From Halorussus halophilus (GTDB lineage: Archaea; Halobacteriota; Halobacteria; Halobacteriales; Haladaptataceae): a DNA stretch of 64,000 nucleotides. Below, piece after piece: positions 50,693 through 58,449 of the stretch. The stretch is from positions 1,922,001 through 1,986,000 of the forward strand of contig NZ_CP044523.1 in NCBI RefSeq assembly GCF_008831545.1. Reading direction: 5' to 3'. The notes under the pieces were generated by a model. It saw only the letters and a program-made list of their open reading frames with translations, searched no databases and had not been told where the DNA came from. The first letter of the stretch is position 1, and each line of letters begins with the position of its first letter. A program made the position numbers and the translations under genes.

Positions 50693-52273
50693 ATGCAACT
50701 CGGGGACGGAACCGTGGTGGTCGTCGGGAGCGGATTCGGGGGGTTATCGAGCGCCTGCTACTTGGCAGACACGGGTGCCGACGTACTCGTCGTCGAGAAG
50801 AACGAGCAGTTAGGCGGCCGGGCGAGCGTCCTCGAAGCCGACGGGTTCCGCTTCGACATGGGGCCGTCGTGGTATCTGATGCCGGACGTGTTCGAGCGAT
50901 TCTTCGGCCACTTCGACCGGACGCCGAGCGACTACTACGAACTGGAGCATCTGGACCCGCACTATCGCATCTTTACGAAGGGCGAGGCGCGAACGAGCGA
51001 AGCGAGTGAGGGCCTCGAAGCGGAACGGCGTAGCCGTGGAGCCAGTGAGGGCCTCGAAGCGGAGCGGCGAAGCCGTGGACCGGGCGATGAGATCACCATC
51101 ACCGCCGACCGCGAGGAGACGAAAGCCACCTTCGAGCAGTACGAAGAGGGCGCTGGTGAAGCCTTGGACGACTACCTCGCTGAGTCCGAGGAGACCTACG
51201 AAATCGGCATGGAACACTTCGTCTACGAAGACCGGCCACGATTCCGGGACTACGTGGACTTGGACGTGGCGCGCCACGCTCGCGGCCTGACGTTCCTCGG
51301 GTCGATGCAGGACCACGTGGAAGAGTACTTCGACCACCCGACACTCCAGCAGATAATGCAGTACACGCTGGTGTTCTTGGGTGGCTCTCCGAAAAATACG
51401 CCCGCACTCTACAACCTGATGAGTCACGTCGATTTCAACTTGGGCGTCTTCTATCCGGAAGGCGGGATGGGCGCGGTCGTGGACGGCCTCGTCGAACTGG
51501 GCCGCGAACTCGGCGTCGAGTACCGAACAGACATGGAGGTCACTGCTATCACCGGGAGCGCGGAGGACTTCTTCGTCCACGTCGGCGACGAGCGACTCGA
51601 CGCCGATTTGGTTGTGAGTGACGCCGACTACGCACACACCGAGCAGGAACTCCTACCCCCAGAAAGTCGAAAGTACGACGCCGACTATTGGGAATCCCGC
51701 ACCTACGCACCCTCGGCGTTCCTGCTCTACCTCGGCGTCGAGGGCGACGTAGAACCCCTCGCCCATCACACGCTCGTCCTGCCGCCCGATTGGAACCAGC
51801 ACTTCGACGAGATTTTCGAGGACCCGACGTGGCCCGAGGACCCGGCGTACTACCTCTGCGTGCCGAGCAAGACGGACGATTCGGTCGCCCCCGAGGGCCA
51901 CAGCAACCTCTTCGCGCTGGTGCCAATCGCACCCGGCCTAGAGGACGACGCAGAAACCCGTGAGTGGTACCGCGACCTCGTGCTTTCGGACATCGCCGAA
52001 AATACTGGCGTCGATTTGCGCGACCGAATCGTCTTCGAAGAGACGTTCTGTGTCTCGGAGTTCGCCGACCGCTACAACAGCATGCGGGGAAGCGCGCTCG
52101 GACTGGCCCACACGCTCCGCCAGACCGGGCCGCTCCGCCCGCCACATCGGTCGCCGAAGGTGGACGGTCTCTACTTCACGGGGTCGTATACGACGCCCGG
52201 CATCGGCGTGCCGATGTGTCTCATCGGCGGCGAACACACCGCGAACGCAGTGATAGAGGACTACGGCCAGTAG
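50693..52273 (+). CDS. crtD: carotenoid 3,4-desaturase (phytoene desaturase family)
   Basis: A 526-residue FAD enzyme. N-terminal FAD motif VVVVGSGFGGLSSACYLAD, then EKNEQLGGRASVLEADGFRF-DMGPSWYLMP; the C-terminal signature is GLYFTGSYTTPGIGVPMCLI. With lyeJ and cruF directly downstream it matches the haloarchaeal bacterioruberin cluster, in which this desaturase is CrtD rather than CrtI. Residues 104-129 are a tandem duplication of a 13-residue unit (ASEGLEAERRSRG) with DNA like haloarchaeal hairpin repeats, inserted between FTKG and the DEITITAD strand. The frame is intact, so the enzyme is probably active. Confidence 0.88.
   Translation: MQLGDGTVVVVGSGFGGLSSACYLADTGADVLVVEKNEQLGGRASVLEADGFRFDMGPSWYLMPDVFERFFGHFDRTPSDYYELEHLDPHYRIFTKGEARTSEASEGLEAERRSRGASEGLEAERRSRGPGDEITITADREETKATFEQYEEGAGEALDDYLAESEETYEIGMEHFVYEDRPRFRDYVDLDVARHARGLTFLGSMQDHVEEYFDHPTLQQIMQYTLVFLGGSPKNTPALYNLMSHVDFNLGVFYPEGGMGAVVDGLVELGRELGVEYRTDMEVTAITGSAEDFFVHVGDERLDADLVVSDADYAHTEQELLPPESRKYDADYWESRTYAPSAFLLYLGVEGDVEPLAHHTLVLPPDWNQHFDEIFEDPTWPEDPAYYLCVPSKTDDSVAPEGHSNLFALVPIAPGLEDDAETREWYRDLVLSDIAENTGVDLRDRIVFEETFCVSEFADRYNSMRGSALGLAHTLRQTGPLRPPHRSPKVDGLYFTGSYTTPGIGVPMCLIGGEHTANAVIEDYGQ
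51002..51079 (+). repeat. two tandem 39-bp repeats inside crtD
   Basis: Units 51002-51040 and 51041-51079 match at 36 of 39 positions; differences are at unit positions 3, 23 and 30. Each carries a triloop hairpin (ACGGC-GTA-GCCGT or CGGC-GAA-GCCG). The lengths keep the reading frame. Sequence style matches the intergenic repeats at 45895-46090. Confidence 0.8.
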
Positions 52274-52274
52274 C

Positions 52275-53105
52275 ATGCTCCGCTATCTGTTGACCCTCTC
52301 TCGACCGCGCTTCTGGTTGTATCTCGCGGGGCCGGTGCTGGTCGGAGTTGCCTACGGAGCGACCGAGATTAGCGACCTCTTCTCCCCACTCGCCGTCGTC
52401 CTCTTCGCGTACTTCCTCGTGCCAGCGAACGTCTTTCTCTACGGCGTCAACGACGTGTTCGACAGAAACGTTGACGCCGAGAATCCGAAGAAGCAGGGAC
52501 AGCGAGAGGCGCGCTATCGAGGCGGCAAGACGGTCGTCTTCCTCGTCGCCCTCTGCGGAGTCGCAGGAGCGGCGCTCGCACTGCTCTCGCCGCCAGTCGC
52601 CGCCCCGTGGCTGGCCGGATTCCTCTTTCTGGGCTACGCCTACAGCGCCCCGCCGTTCCGCCTGAAGACGAAACCACCGCTCGACTCGCTGTCGAACGGA
52701 CTCTACGTCCTGCCGGGTGCGGCCGCGTTCGCGGCGGTCGCGGGGAGACAGCCGCCGATTTTGGCGGTTCTGGCGGGGTGGCTCTGGGCGATGGCGATGC
52801 ACACGTTCTCAGCGATTCCGGACATCGAACCGGATAGGCGCGCCGGAATTCGAACGACTGCGACGGTGCTGGGCGAACGGCCGACGCTGGCGTACTGTGG
52901 AGTCTGCTGGCTCCTCGCGGCGGGCGTCTTCGCACTGTTGGACTGGCGCGCTGGTCTGCTCCTCGGCCTGTACCCACTGTTCGCCGCGGGGGTTGCAGAG
53001 ACAGAAGTAGAGGTGGCACGAGCCTACTGGTGGTTCCCGGCCATCAACACCGTCGTCGGGATGGTGCTGACGCTCGGCGGCCTGTGGGGTGTCTTGCGTG
53101 GTTGA
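52275..53105 (+). CDS. lyeJ: lycopene elongase/hydratase (UbiA family)
   Basis: A 276-residue membrane prenyltransferase with about eight helices. The first Asp-rich motif is NDVFDRNVDAENPKK; the second is DIEPDRRAGIRTTATVLGER. In the bacterioruberin route this enzyme adds C5 units to both ends of lycopene with hydration. It starts one base after the crtD stop and overlaps the cruF start, so the three genes form one operon. Confidence 0.9.
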   Translation: MLRYLLTLSRPRFWLYLAGPVLVGVAYGATEISDLFSPLAVVLFAYFLVPANVFLYGVNDVFDRNVDAENPKKQGQREARYRGGKTVVFLVALCGVAGAALALLSPPVAAPWLAGFLFLGYAYSAPPFRLKTKPPLDSLSNGLYVLPGAAAFAAVAGRQPPILAVLAGWLWAMAMHTFSAIPDIEPDRRAGIRTTATVLGERPTLAYCGVCWLLAAGVFALLDWRAGLLLGLYPLFAAGVAETEVEVARAYWWFPAINTVVGMVLTLGGLWGVLRG

Positions 53106-53970
53106 GCGAGAGGTGCCGAAAAGCAGGGCCGACTTCGAAGCCGCGCTGGACCGCCTCGTCCGCGAGAACCGGTTCACGATTGCCGTCGTGTTCCCGCTCG
53201 TGGGGGCCGCACTGTTCGTCGCCAGCCACCAGCGGTGGAACTGGATTCCTCCGTGGTTGCTGATGAATCCCCTACTGGTGCTTTTCGGAACCCTCGTGAT
53301 GCGCCTGCCGCTCGTCGCCGGGTTCGCTCCGCTGGTGAACAAGCGGGCGGCCGGGGCACTGTTCGCTGTATTCGGTTACGCCTACGCCGTCGAGTTCGTC
53401 GGCGTCCACTACGGCGTGCCGTACGGCGACTTCAGCTATCAAATCGAGTTGGGACCGATGCTTGCGGGCGTACCGGTCGGCTTGCCCGTCTTCTTTGTCC
53501 CCTTGGTACTGAACAGCTACCTGCTCACGTTGCTGTTGTTTGGACCGCAAGCGTCAGGGACCTCGCTTCGGAGTCGCGCCGTGCGCGTCCTCGCCTCGCT
53601 CGCGCTCGTGCTGGTCGTGGACCTCGTGTTAGACCCGGCCGCGGTCGGCCTCGGTTTCTGGGTGTACGACGGCGGTGGAGGCTACTACGGTGTCCCGTGG
53701 ACGAACTACGCGGGCTGGGTGTTGAGTGGTCTCGTGGCTGTACTCCTCATCGAATTCGGGTTCGACAGTTCGCGGCTGACCCGCCGACTCGACCGCTGTC
53801 CGTTCATGCTGGACGACTTCGTGAGCTTCGTCCTGCTGTGGGGTGCGATGAACGTCTACTTCCAAAACTGGGTTCCGGTCGCGCTCGCTGTCGCTCTGTT
53901 AGGAGGGTTGGTTCGGGCCGACCGCTTCGACTTCGTGAGCGTCGGTCGGAAACACCCCGAGCAAGGGTAA
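53098..53970 (+). CDS. cruF: bisanhydrobacterioruberin hydratase (CruF family)
   Basis: A 290-residue carotenoid hydratase with seven or eight helices. Family marks are VEFVGVHYGVPYGDFSY, DLVLDPAAVGLGFWVYDGGG-GYYGVPWTNYAGW and the tail FMLDDFVSFVLLWGAMNVYF. It adds water to the C2'' ends to finish bacterioruberin. A GTG at 53098 overlaps lyeJ by 8 bp; another GTG three codons upstream (53089) is possible. The product is the red membrane pigment typical of haloarchaea. Confidence 0.9.
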   Translation: MVEREVPKSRADFEAALDRLVRENRFTIAVVFPLVGAALFVASHQRWNWIPPWLLMNPLLVLFGTLVMRLPLVAGFAPLVNKRAAGALFAVFGYAYAVEFVGVHYGVPYGDFSYQIELGPMLAGVPVGLPVFFVPLVLNSYLLTLLLFGPQASGTSLRSRAVRVLASLALVLVVDLVLDPAAVGLGFWVYDGGGGYYGVPWTNYAGWVLSGLVAVLLIEFGFDSSRLTRRLDRCPFMLDDFVSFVLLWGAMNVYFQNWVPVALAVALLGGLVRADRFDFVSVGRKHPEQG

Positions 53971-53993
53971 TCACCCGGAACGAACCCCACTTC

Positions 53994-54542
53994 TCACGCC
54001 GAATACTGCAGTAACGTCACGTCGTTGTCGTACGTCTTCGTCCGCGTCAGGTCCAACTCGACGCGATGTTCGATGTCTTCGAACAGTAGTTTCCCCTCGC
54101 CTAGGATGACCGGGTGGACCCAGAGCCAGTACTCGTCGAGTAATCCGAGATTCGTGCAAGTCTGGACGATGCTGGCGCTTCCGATAATCAACGAATCGCC
54201 GTCTTGCTGTTTCAGGTTCTCCACTTCCGTTTCGAGGTCGTCGCTTACGATTCGCGTGTTGTTCCAGTCGGCTTCCTCCAGCGTCTCCGAGAAGACGACT
54301 TTCGGGCGCGTGTTCAGTCGCTGGGCCATGACGCCTTCCTCCTCCTCGCTCGCAGTCGGCCAGTAGCCCGCCAGAATCCCGTAGGTCGTGCGTCCGAAGA
54401 CGAACGTGCTTACGTCGTGTACGTCGTCGATGTCTTCGCCCATCTCGTCGTCGAAGTTATCGGTCACCCAATCCATCTCTTCGTTCGGCCCGACCATCCG
54501 GTCGTCGAGCGTCACGAACGTCGTTGCTATCAGTTTCCCCAT
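53994..54542 (-). CDS. RibD C-terminal / dihydrofolate reductase-like protein
   Basis: A 182-residue protein of the RibD-C family: KLIATTFVTLDDRMVGPNEE, STFVFGRTTYGILAGYWPTA, KVVFSETLEEADWNNTRIVS, DSLIIGSASIVQTCTNLGLL and WLWVHPVILGEGKLLFEDIE. Stand-alone members are NADPH-dependent reductases of unknown substrate, often called YyaP/YwjB-like. Single gene between cruF (convergent) and crtB (same strand). Confidence 0.85.
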   Translation of the reverse strand: MGKLIATTFVTLDDRMVGPNEEMDWVTDNFDDEMGEDIDDVHDVSTFVFGRTTYGILAGYWPTASEEEEGVMAQRLNTRPKVVFSETLEEADWNNTRIVSDDLETEVENLKQQDGDSLIIGSASIVQTCTNLGLLDEYWLWVHPVILGEGKLLFEDIEHRVELDLTRTKTYDNDVTLLQYSA

Positions 54543-54647
54543 TGCTTCCTCCGGTGTCCGAGGGGGTCCTCGAACCGAAGACTGCGTACGCTTCGCTGTT
54601 CAATAAAACTATCTCGAAGTCCGAGGTCGGAGCGACCCCGACGCCGT

Positions 54648-55604
54648 TTACTCGGCGTGGGGCGTCCGGCCCGGATGGTCTCGCTCGACGCGGTCGGTGT
54701 CGTTGTCCGGAACCGCACTGACCTTTCGGAACACCGTCACCGGGTCTTTGCTCCACTGCCAGTACCAGCGCGTCTTCGCGTAGAGCCACACCGCCCGTGG
54801 CGCGCTCAGTTCCGGTGTCGCGGAGAGCGTGTCGTACTCGCGGTTGCGGATGAGTCGGTGGTACTCCGCGTACAGTACCGCGGCGTACAGCACCGCGAAC
54901 TGGCAGTCCGCCGGCAGGTACTGGATGCCAGCGACGCCCTCTCGGTAGAGGTCGTCGGCCCGGCGAAGTTCGTCGGCCACGGCGGCCCGAAACCCGTCCG
55001 TCGGTTCGCACGACTCGATGTCTGCCTCGGTGACGCCGTGGCGCTCACGAGTCGTCTTCGGCAGGTAGATTCGGTCGTGGTCGCGGATGTCCTCGCGCAC
55101 GTCGCGCAGGAAGTTGGTCAGTTGGAACGCTTCGCCCAGCGCGATTGCGTGGGGAGTGGCCTTCTCCGGCCGGTCTACGTCCATGATGGACTGCATCATG
55201 ACGCCGACCGCCGCGGCCGACCCGCGCATGTACGCTCGTAACTCCTCGTAGGTGTCGTAGCGGTCTTTTTCCACGTCCGCGAGCATCGCGTCGATGAACT
55301 GTGCTATCTCGTCTTCGGGGATGTCGTACGTTGCTTGTACCTCCTGAAATGCTGCCAGTACTTCGTCGTCCGTGTCGTCCTGCCCAAGTGCCTCGGCGCG
55401 CAACTGCTCGAGGCGCTCGCGCTGTTCGGTCGGTCCGAGGTCGGTCGCTCCATCGACCACCTCGTCGGCGACTCGAAAGAACGCGTACAGGACGTACGTC
55501 GGATGACGGACCCGCTCGGGAAGAAGCCGCGTTGCGAAGTGAAAGGTTCTACCCGTCCGCTGCTGAATCGTCTTACTCCGTCGTAGCTGTCGGTCTGTTA
55601 CCAT
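54648..55604 (-). CDS. crtB: phytoene synthase
   Basis: A 318-residue trans-isoprenyl synthase joining two GGPP to phytoene. Asp-rich motifs are FRVADEVVDGATD and NFLRDVREDIRDHDRIYLPK; SRSKTIQQ-type start RRSKTIQQRTGRTFHFATRL and the ARTREPTIA-equivalent GEAFQLTNFL are visible. ATG 55604 gives the standard start MVTDRQLRRSK; the frame extends upstream by ten codons. Supplies the first C40 precursor for the nearby bacterioruberin genes, though it is transcribed separately and on the opposite strand. Confidence 0.93.
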   Translation of the reverse strand: MVTDRQLRRSKTIQQRTGRTFHFATRLLPERVRHPTYVLYAFFRVADEVVDGATDLGPTEQRERLEQLRAEALGQDDTDDEVLAAFQEVQATYDIPEDEIAQFIDAMLADVEKDRYDTYEELRAYMRGSAAAVGVMMQSIMDVDRPEKATPHAIALGEAFQLTNFLRDVREDIRDHDRIYLPKTTRERHGVTEADIESCEPTDGFRAAVADELRRADDLYREGVAGIQYLPADCQFAVLYAAVLYAEYHRLIRNREYDTLSATPELSAPRAVWLYAKTRWYWQWSKDPVTVFRKVSAVPDNDTDRVERDHPGRTPHAE

Positions 55605-55785
55605 CGAGGGTGTCTCCTGTGAGAGTCCGGCCAAACGCGGCTCCGCGGGGTACTACGATTACGGGAACCAGAGTGTTAATTGTTAGCGTCGGCGAACGTG
55701 CCGCGCTCGGACACGAAACGTGCGAGTAGCTTTTTGCCCGCGGAGCGTGTAGTGTGATAGCAGGTGGCGCGAAAGGCCGACAGAT

Positions 55786-56112
55786 ATGACAGGAAACGAC
55801 TCCGACACTCCCGACGTGGACGCGGTTTCAGAACGTACCGACTCCCAAACACCAGCGGACTCGGAGTTGAACGCTACTCCAGACGGAGACGCGGCCGACA
55901 GAATCGCCGAACTCGAAGCGACCATCGACGAACTGACGATGCAACTCGCGCAACTGGAGCGAAACGTCACGTGGATGGCCCGCCAGCAGGCGGCCGAAAC
56001 CGGCAACGGCGTCTGCCCGTACTGCAACAAGGGCGGCGCGCTCGTCGCCGACCGAACCCCGACCGGCAAGACGCAGGTGCGGTGTACCAACTGCGAGCAA
56101 GATATCAACTAG
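55786..56112 (+). CDS. coiled-coil plus zinc-ribbon protein
   Basis: A 108-residue protein. The acidic N-terminal 35 residues are disordered; residues 38-70 (RIAELEATIDELTMQLAQLE) form a coiled coil; the C-terminus has a four-cysteine zinc ribbon, CPYC at about 77-80 and CTNC near residue 103. Such proteins probably oligomerise and bind nucleic acid or a partner. Its stop abuts the stop of the convergent methyltransferase gene with no bases between. Confidence 0.75.
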   Translation: MTGNDSDTPDVDAVSERTDSQTPADSELNATPDGDAADRIAELEATIDELTMQLAQLERNVTWMARQQAAETGNGVCPYCNKGGALVADRTPTGKTQVRCTNCEQDIN

Positions 56113-56742
56113 CTACCGCCGGGTGACCGACGCCAGATACGCCGGGCGATACCGTGGCTGGCCACGCGTCTCGAAGACGGCGTCCCTGACGTAGTTCACC
56201 TGCCAGTCGTCGTCGAACAGCGCGTACAGTTCGGGGCGGGACACCCAGCCGGGTTCGCCCACGGCCCGATCGGGTGCCTGCGCACAGAGTGCGAAGAAAG
56301 TTCCGCCGGGTTTCAGTGTGGCGTGCAGTGCGTCGGCGTACTGGCGACGTTCGTCGCCGTCGAGACAGTGCATCAGTGCCGAGTCTATCGCGCTGTCGAA
56401 GTTCATTCCGAGTTCGTCCAGTCGCAGGGCGTCCCAGACGAGGAAGTACGCCTCGACGTCTCGCCAGTAGGCCTTCGTGCGCGCCGTACGAACGGCCCGC
56501 GGCGCGAAATCGACGCCGAGTACGTCGTGGCCTCGTCTGGCGAGATAGAGGGCATTTTCGCCCGTGCCACAGCCCACGTCCAGAACGCGCTGGCCGAGTT
56601 CGCCCCGCGTTTCGAGGCCGACGAACTCTCGTTGCGGGCGGCCGATGTCCCAGCCAGGCGTTCCGGCGTAGGCGACGTCGAATCCGTACGCTCGCGAGTC
56701 GCGTGGCCGCGGTCCACCGAGCGGAAACGGAGCCGCACTCAT
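56113..56742 (-). CDS. class I SAM-dependent methyltransferase
   Basis: A 209-residue methyltransferase. FDVAYAGTPGWDIGRPQREF at the N-terminus, SAM motif I VLDVGCGTGENALYLARRGH, motif II VLGVDFAPRAVRTARTKA, post-I FDSAIDSALMHCLDGDERRQ and motif III LKPGGTFFALCAQAP. The P-x-W-D-I-G-x-P-Q opening is shared with thiopurine/tellurite-type small-molecule methyltransferases, so a small acceptor is likely. Convergent with the zinc-ribbon gene. Confidence 0.87.
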   Translation of the reverse strand: MSAAPFPLGGPRPRDSRAYGFDVAYAGTPGWDIGRPQREFVGLETRGELGQRVLDVGCGTGENALYLARRGHDVLGVDFAPRAVRTARTKAYWRDVEAYFLVWDALRLDELGMNFDSAIDSALMHCLDGDERRQYADALHATLKPGGTFFALCAQAPDRAVGEPGWVSRPELYALFDDDWQVNYVRDAVFETRGQPRYRPAYLASVTRR

Positions 56743-56860
56743 CGTCCGCCTCGCGGAGTGCTGTCGCGCTCGTTCACCTGACTCGCCGACTCGGTAGTCC
56801 GTCGAACTCTCGAAGCCATACCGGCCCCACGACGAGCGCCGACAAAACGTCCGTGACCAC

Positions 56861-57847
56861 TCAGAGGTCGTAGTAGTCGTCTACCACGGTTACGGTCGCC
56901 TTGAACACGGCCAGTAGGACGGGCCCGAGAAAGAGCCCCAGCGCGCCCATGAAGTAGATGCCACCGACGACGCCGACGAGGACGACTGCGGGGTGGAGTC
57001 CTGCCTGAAAATCGACGGCGTACGCCCGGAGGTAATTGTCCACCCAACTTACGACCGTCGCGCCGTAGACCAGTAGCGCGACGCCGGGGACCACCTGTCC
57101 GGTCGCGACGAGGTAGAGACCGCCGGGCACCCAGACCGCACCGACGCCGACGACGGGGACGAACGCGAACAGCACCATCACCATCGTCCAGAACAGCACG
57201 TTGGGAAGTCCGACGAGGAAGAACCCGACGCCGCCCAAGACGCCCTGCACGACGCCGACGAAGACGTGACCCTTCAGCACCGCCCACGTCACCTGGTTCG
57301 TCTCGGTGTACAACTCCTCCTGTATCTCGGCGTCGAGCGGCGTCACGTCACGCACCCAGCGAATCAGCGACTGGCCGTCCACGAGCAGGTAGTAGAGGAC
57401 GAACACCAACAGTGAGAGTCCGAGTACGAGTTTCACGGTGGTCGTCAGTAGCTCCGAGACGTTGCCGACCAGCAGGTCTACGAGTTGGCGCGAGACAGCG
57501 TCGGCGTCACCGAACTCGACCGGGACGCCGACCGACTGCAACACTCGCTCTGCCCTGTCGAGAACCGGGCGATGGGCGACCTCTTCGGCAGTCTTGGCCG
57601 CCTCTGGCAGGACGCTCACCGACAGCAGGACTATCGGCACTGTCGTCATCAACACCGCTAGAACGACGAGCGCCAACGCCGCTGGGCGCGTCCCGATTCT
57701 CGGCGAGAGTCGCCGCTGTGCGGGGTGGAGGACGAACGCCAACAATCCAGCCGCGAGGATGTACGCGAGAAACGGGCGCACGACGAGCACCGCGAGGACG
57801 AACAACGCGCCGAGGAGGAGGGCGAAAAATACGTCTCGGACATCCAT
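56861..57847 (-). CDS. AI-2E family (PerM-like) membrane protein
   Basis: A 328-residue protein with about eight helices. Family features are AAGLLAFVLHPAQRRLSPRI near the N-terminus, the central soluble part IRWVRDVTPLDAEIQEELYT-ETNQVTWAVLKGHVFVGVVQ, and FALVPVVGVGAVWVPGGLYL-like LFAFVPVVGVGAVWVPGG. The bacterial prototype exports autoinducer 2; haloarchaeal members are numerous and probably move other small or ionic solutes. Single gene. Confidence 0.88.
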   Translation of the reverse strand: MDVRDVFFALLLGALFVLAVLVVRPFLAYILAAGLLAFVLHPAQRRLSPRIGTRPAALALVVLAVLMTTVPIVLLSVSVLPEAAKTAEEVAHRPVLDRAERVLQSVGVPVEFGDADAVSRQLVDLLVGNVSELLTTTVKLVLGLSLLVFVLYYLLVDGQSLIRWVRDVTPLDAEIQEELYTETNQVTWAVLKGHVFVGVVQGVLGGVGFFLVGLPNVLFWTMVMVLFAFVPVVGVGAVWVPGGLYLVATGQVVPGVALLVYGATVVSWVDNYLRAYAVDFQAGLHPAVVLVGVVGGIYFMGALGLFLGPVLLAVFKATVTVVDDYYDL

Positions 57848-57993
57848 ACCGTGACTACACCGTCTAACTACTTAGGCTTCGGACTGTGTAGACAATGCGT
57901 ATCTCGCGTTAGCACGCGTTTACTTCGGCTCGGAGAGAGGCAAGCGGTCCGCTCATCGGCAAGGCTGTTCGGGGTGAGTTCGCGGAAAAGTAA

Positions 57994-58015
57994 GCCGGTG
58001 GAGGGGATTGTGAAC
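57994..58015 (-). repeat. degenerate copy of the tRNA-Thr 3' end (att-like)
   Basis: GCCGGTGGAGGGGATTGTGAAC matches the tRNA 3' part GCCGGTGGAGGGATTTGAAC (plus-strand reading): the first 12 bases are identical, the rest differs by small insertions. It is 183 bp from the tRNA on the side where tRNA-targeted elements leave their second attachment site. Confidence 0.4.
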
Positions 58016-58148
58016 TACCTGAAGACGCTCCCTGCTCGCGGTTTCACCGCTCGCGTTTCGAGACACTTCGTGCCTCGCTTCGCCTGCGGCGAGACTGCCT
58101 CTTCCGTCGTTCAAATCCTCCACGAAACTCGACAGACGCTCACGAGTT

Positions 58149-58176
58149 GGCGAGCAAACGCTAAGCGTTGCTCGCC
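58149..58176. terminator. hairpin 22 nt past the tRNA-Thr 3' end
   Basis: GGCGAGC-A-AACGC pairs with GCGTT-GCTCGCC around loop TAA: 12 bp with one bulged A. On the minus strand it follows the tRNA directly and may stop transcription or mark a remnant element end. Confidence 0.4.
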
Positions 58177-58197
58177 ATGTTGTTCGCATCAGAAAGA

Positions 58198-58271
58198 GCC
58201 GGTGGAGGGATTTGAACCCTCGGCCTATTCCTTACGAAGGAATCGCTCTAGCCAGTCTGAGCTACACCGGC
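58198..58271 (-). tRNA. tRNA-Thr (anticodon CGT)
   Basis: A 74-nt cloverleaf on the minus strand. Acceptor GCCGGTG pairs with CACCGGC; D stem GCTC/GAGC; anticodon stem ATTCC/GGAAT with loop TTCGTAA, anticodon CGT reading ACG; T arm GAGGG-TTCAAAT-CCCTC. No intron and no encoded CCA. The gene stands alone in a 602-bp intergenic interval and is a plausible integration target. Confidence 0.96.
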
Positions 58272-58449
58272 ACTGCGTCAGTGACACTCCTGTCACATTC
58301 ACGTCGCACACGTCGCGTGGCGACTGTATCGTCGTACCGTCCTACGCATTCAATTATAGCCACCACTACTTGCTTAAGGGTTGCGAAAGCCGCCGCCGTT
58401 AGCGAACGAGTCGCACCCGGAACCGAGTGCGACACGGAACTCCAGTCGT

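Larger units (their letters stand above)
57848..58449. other. 602-bp gap with tRNA-Thr and degenerate repeats
   Basis: The only gene is tRNA-Thr (58198-58271). Left of it lie a degenerate copy of the tRNA 3' end (57994-58015), triloop hairpins such as GCGGT-TTC-ACCGC near 58037-58049, and a strong hairpin at 58149-58176. Open frames crossing this interval are not protein-like. Confidence 0.6.

Noticed and set aside
53989-54542. Assignment as true dihydrofolate reductase (folA)
   Set aside because: The sequence follows the RibD C-terminal pattern (FGRTTYG, LIIGSASIVQTCTNLGL) and lacks the folate-site order of DHFR.
57725-58402. A 225-codon plus-strand frame across the AI-2E gene start and tRNA-Thr
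   Set aside because: It overlaps the tRNA and the hairpin repeats and reads through the promoter of the minus-strand gene; not protein-like.
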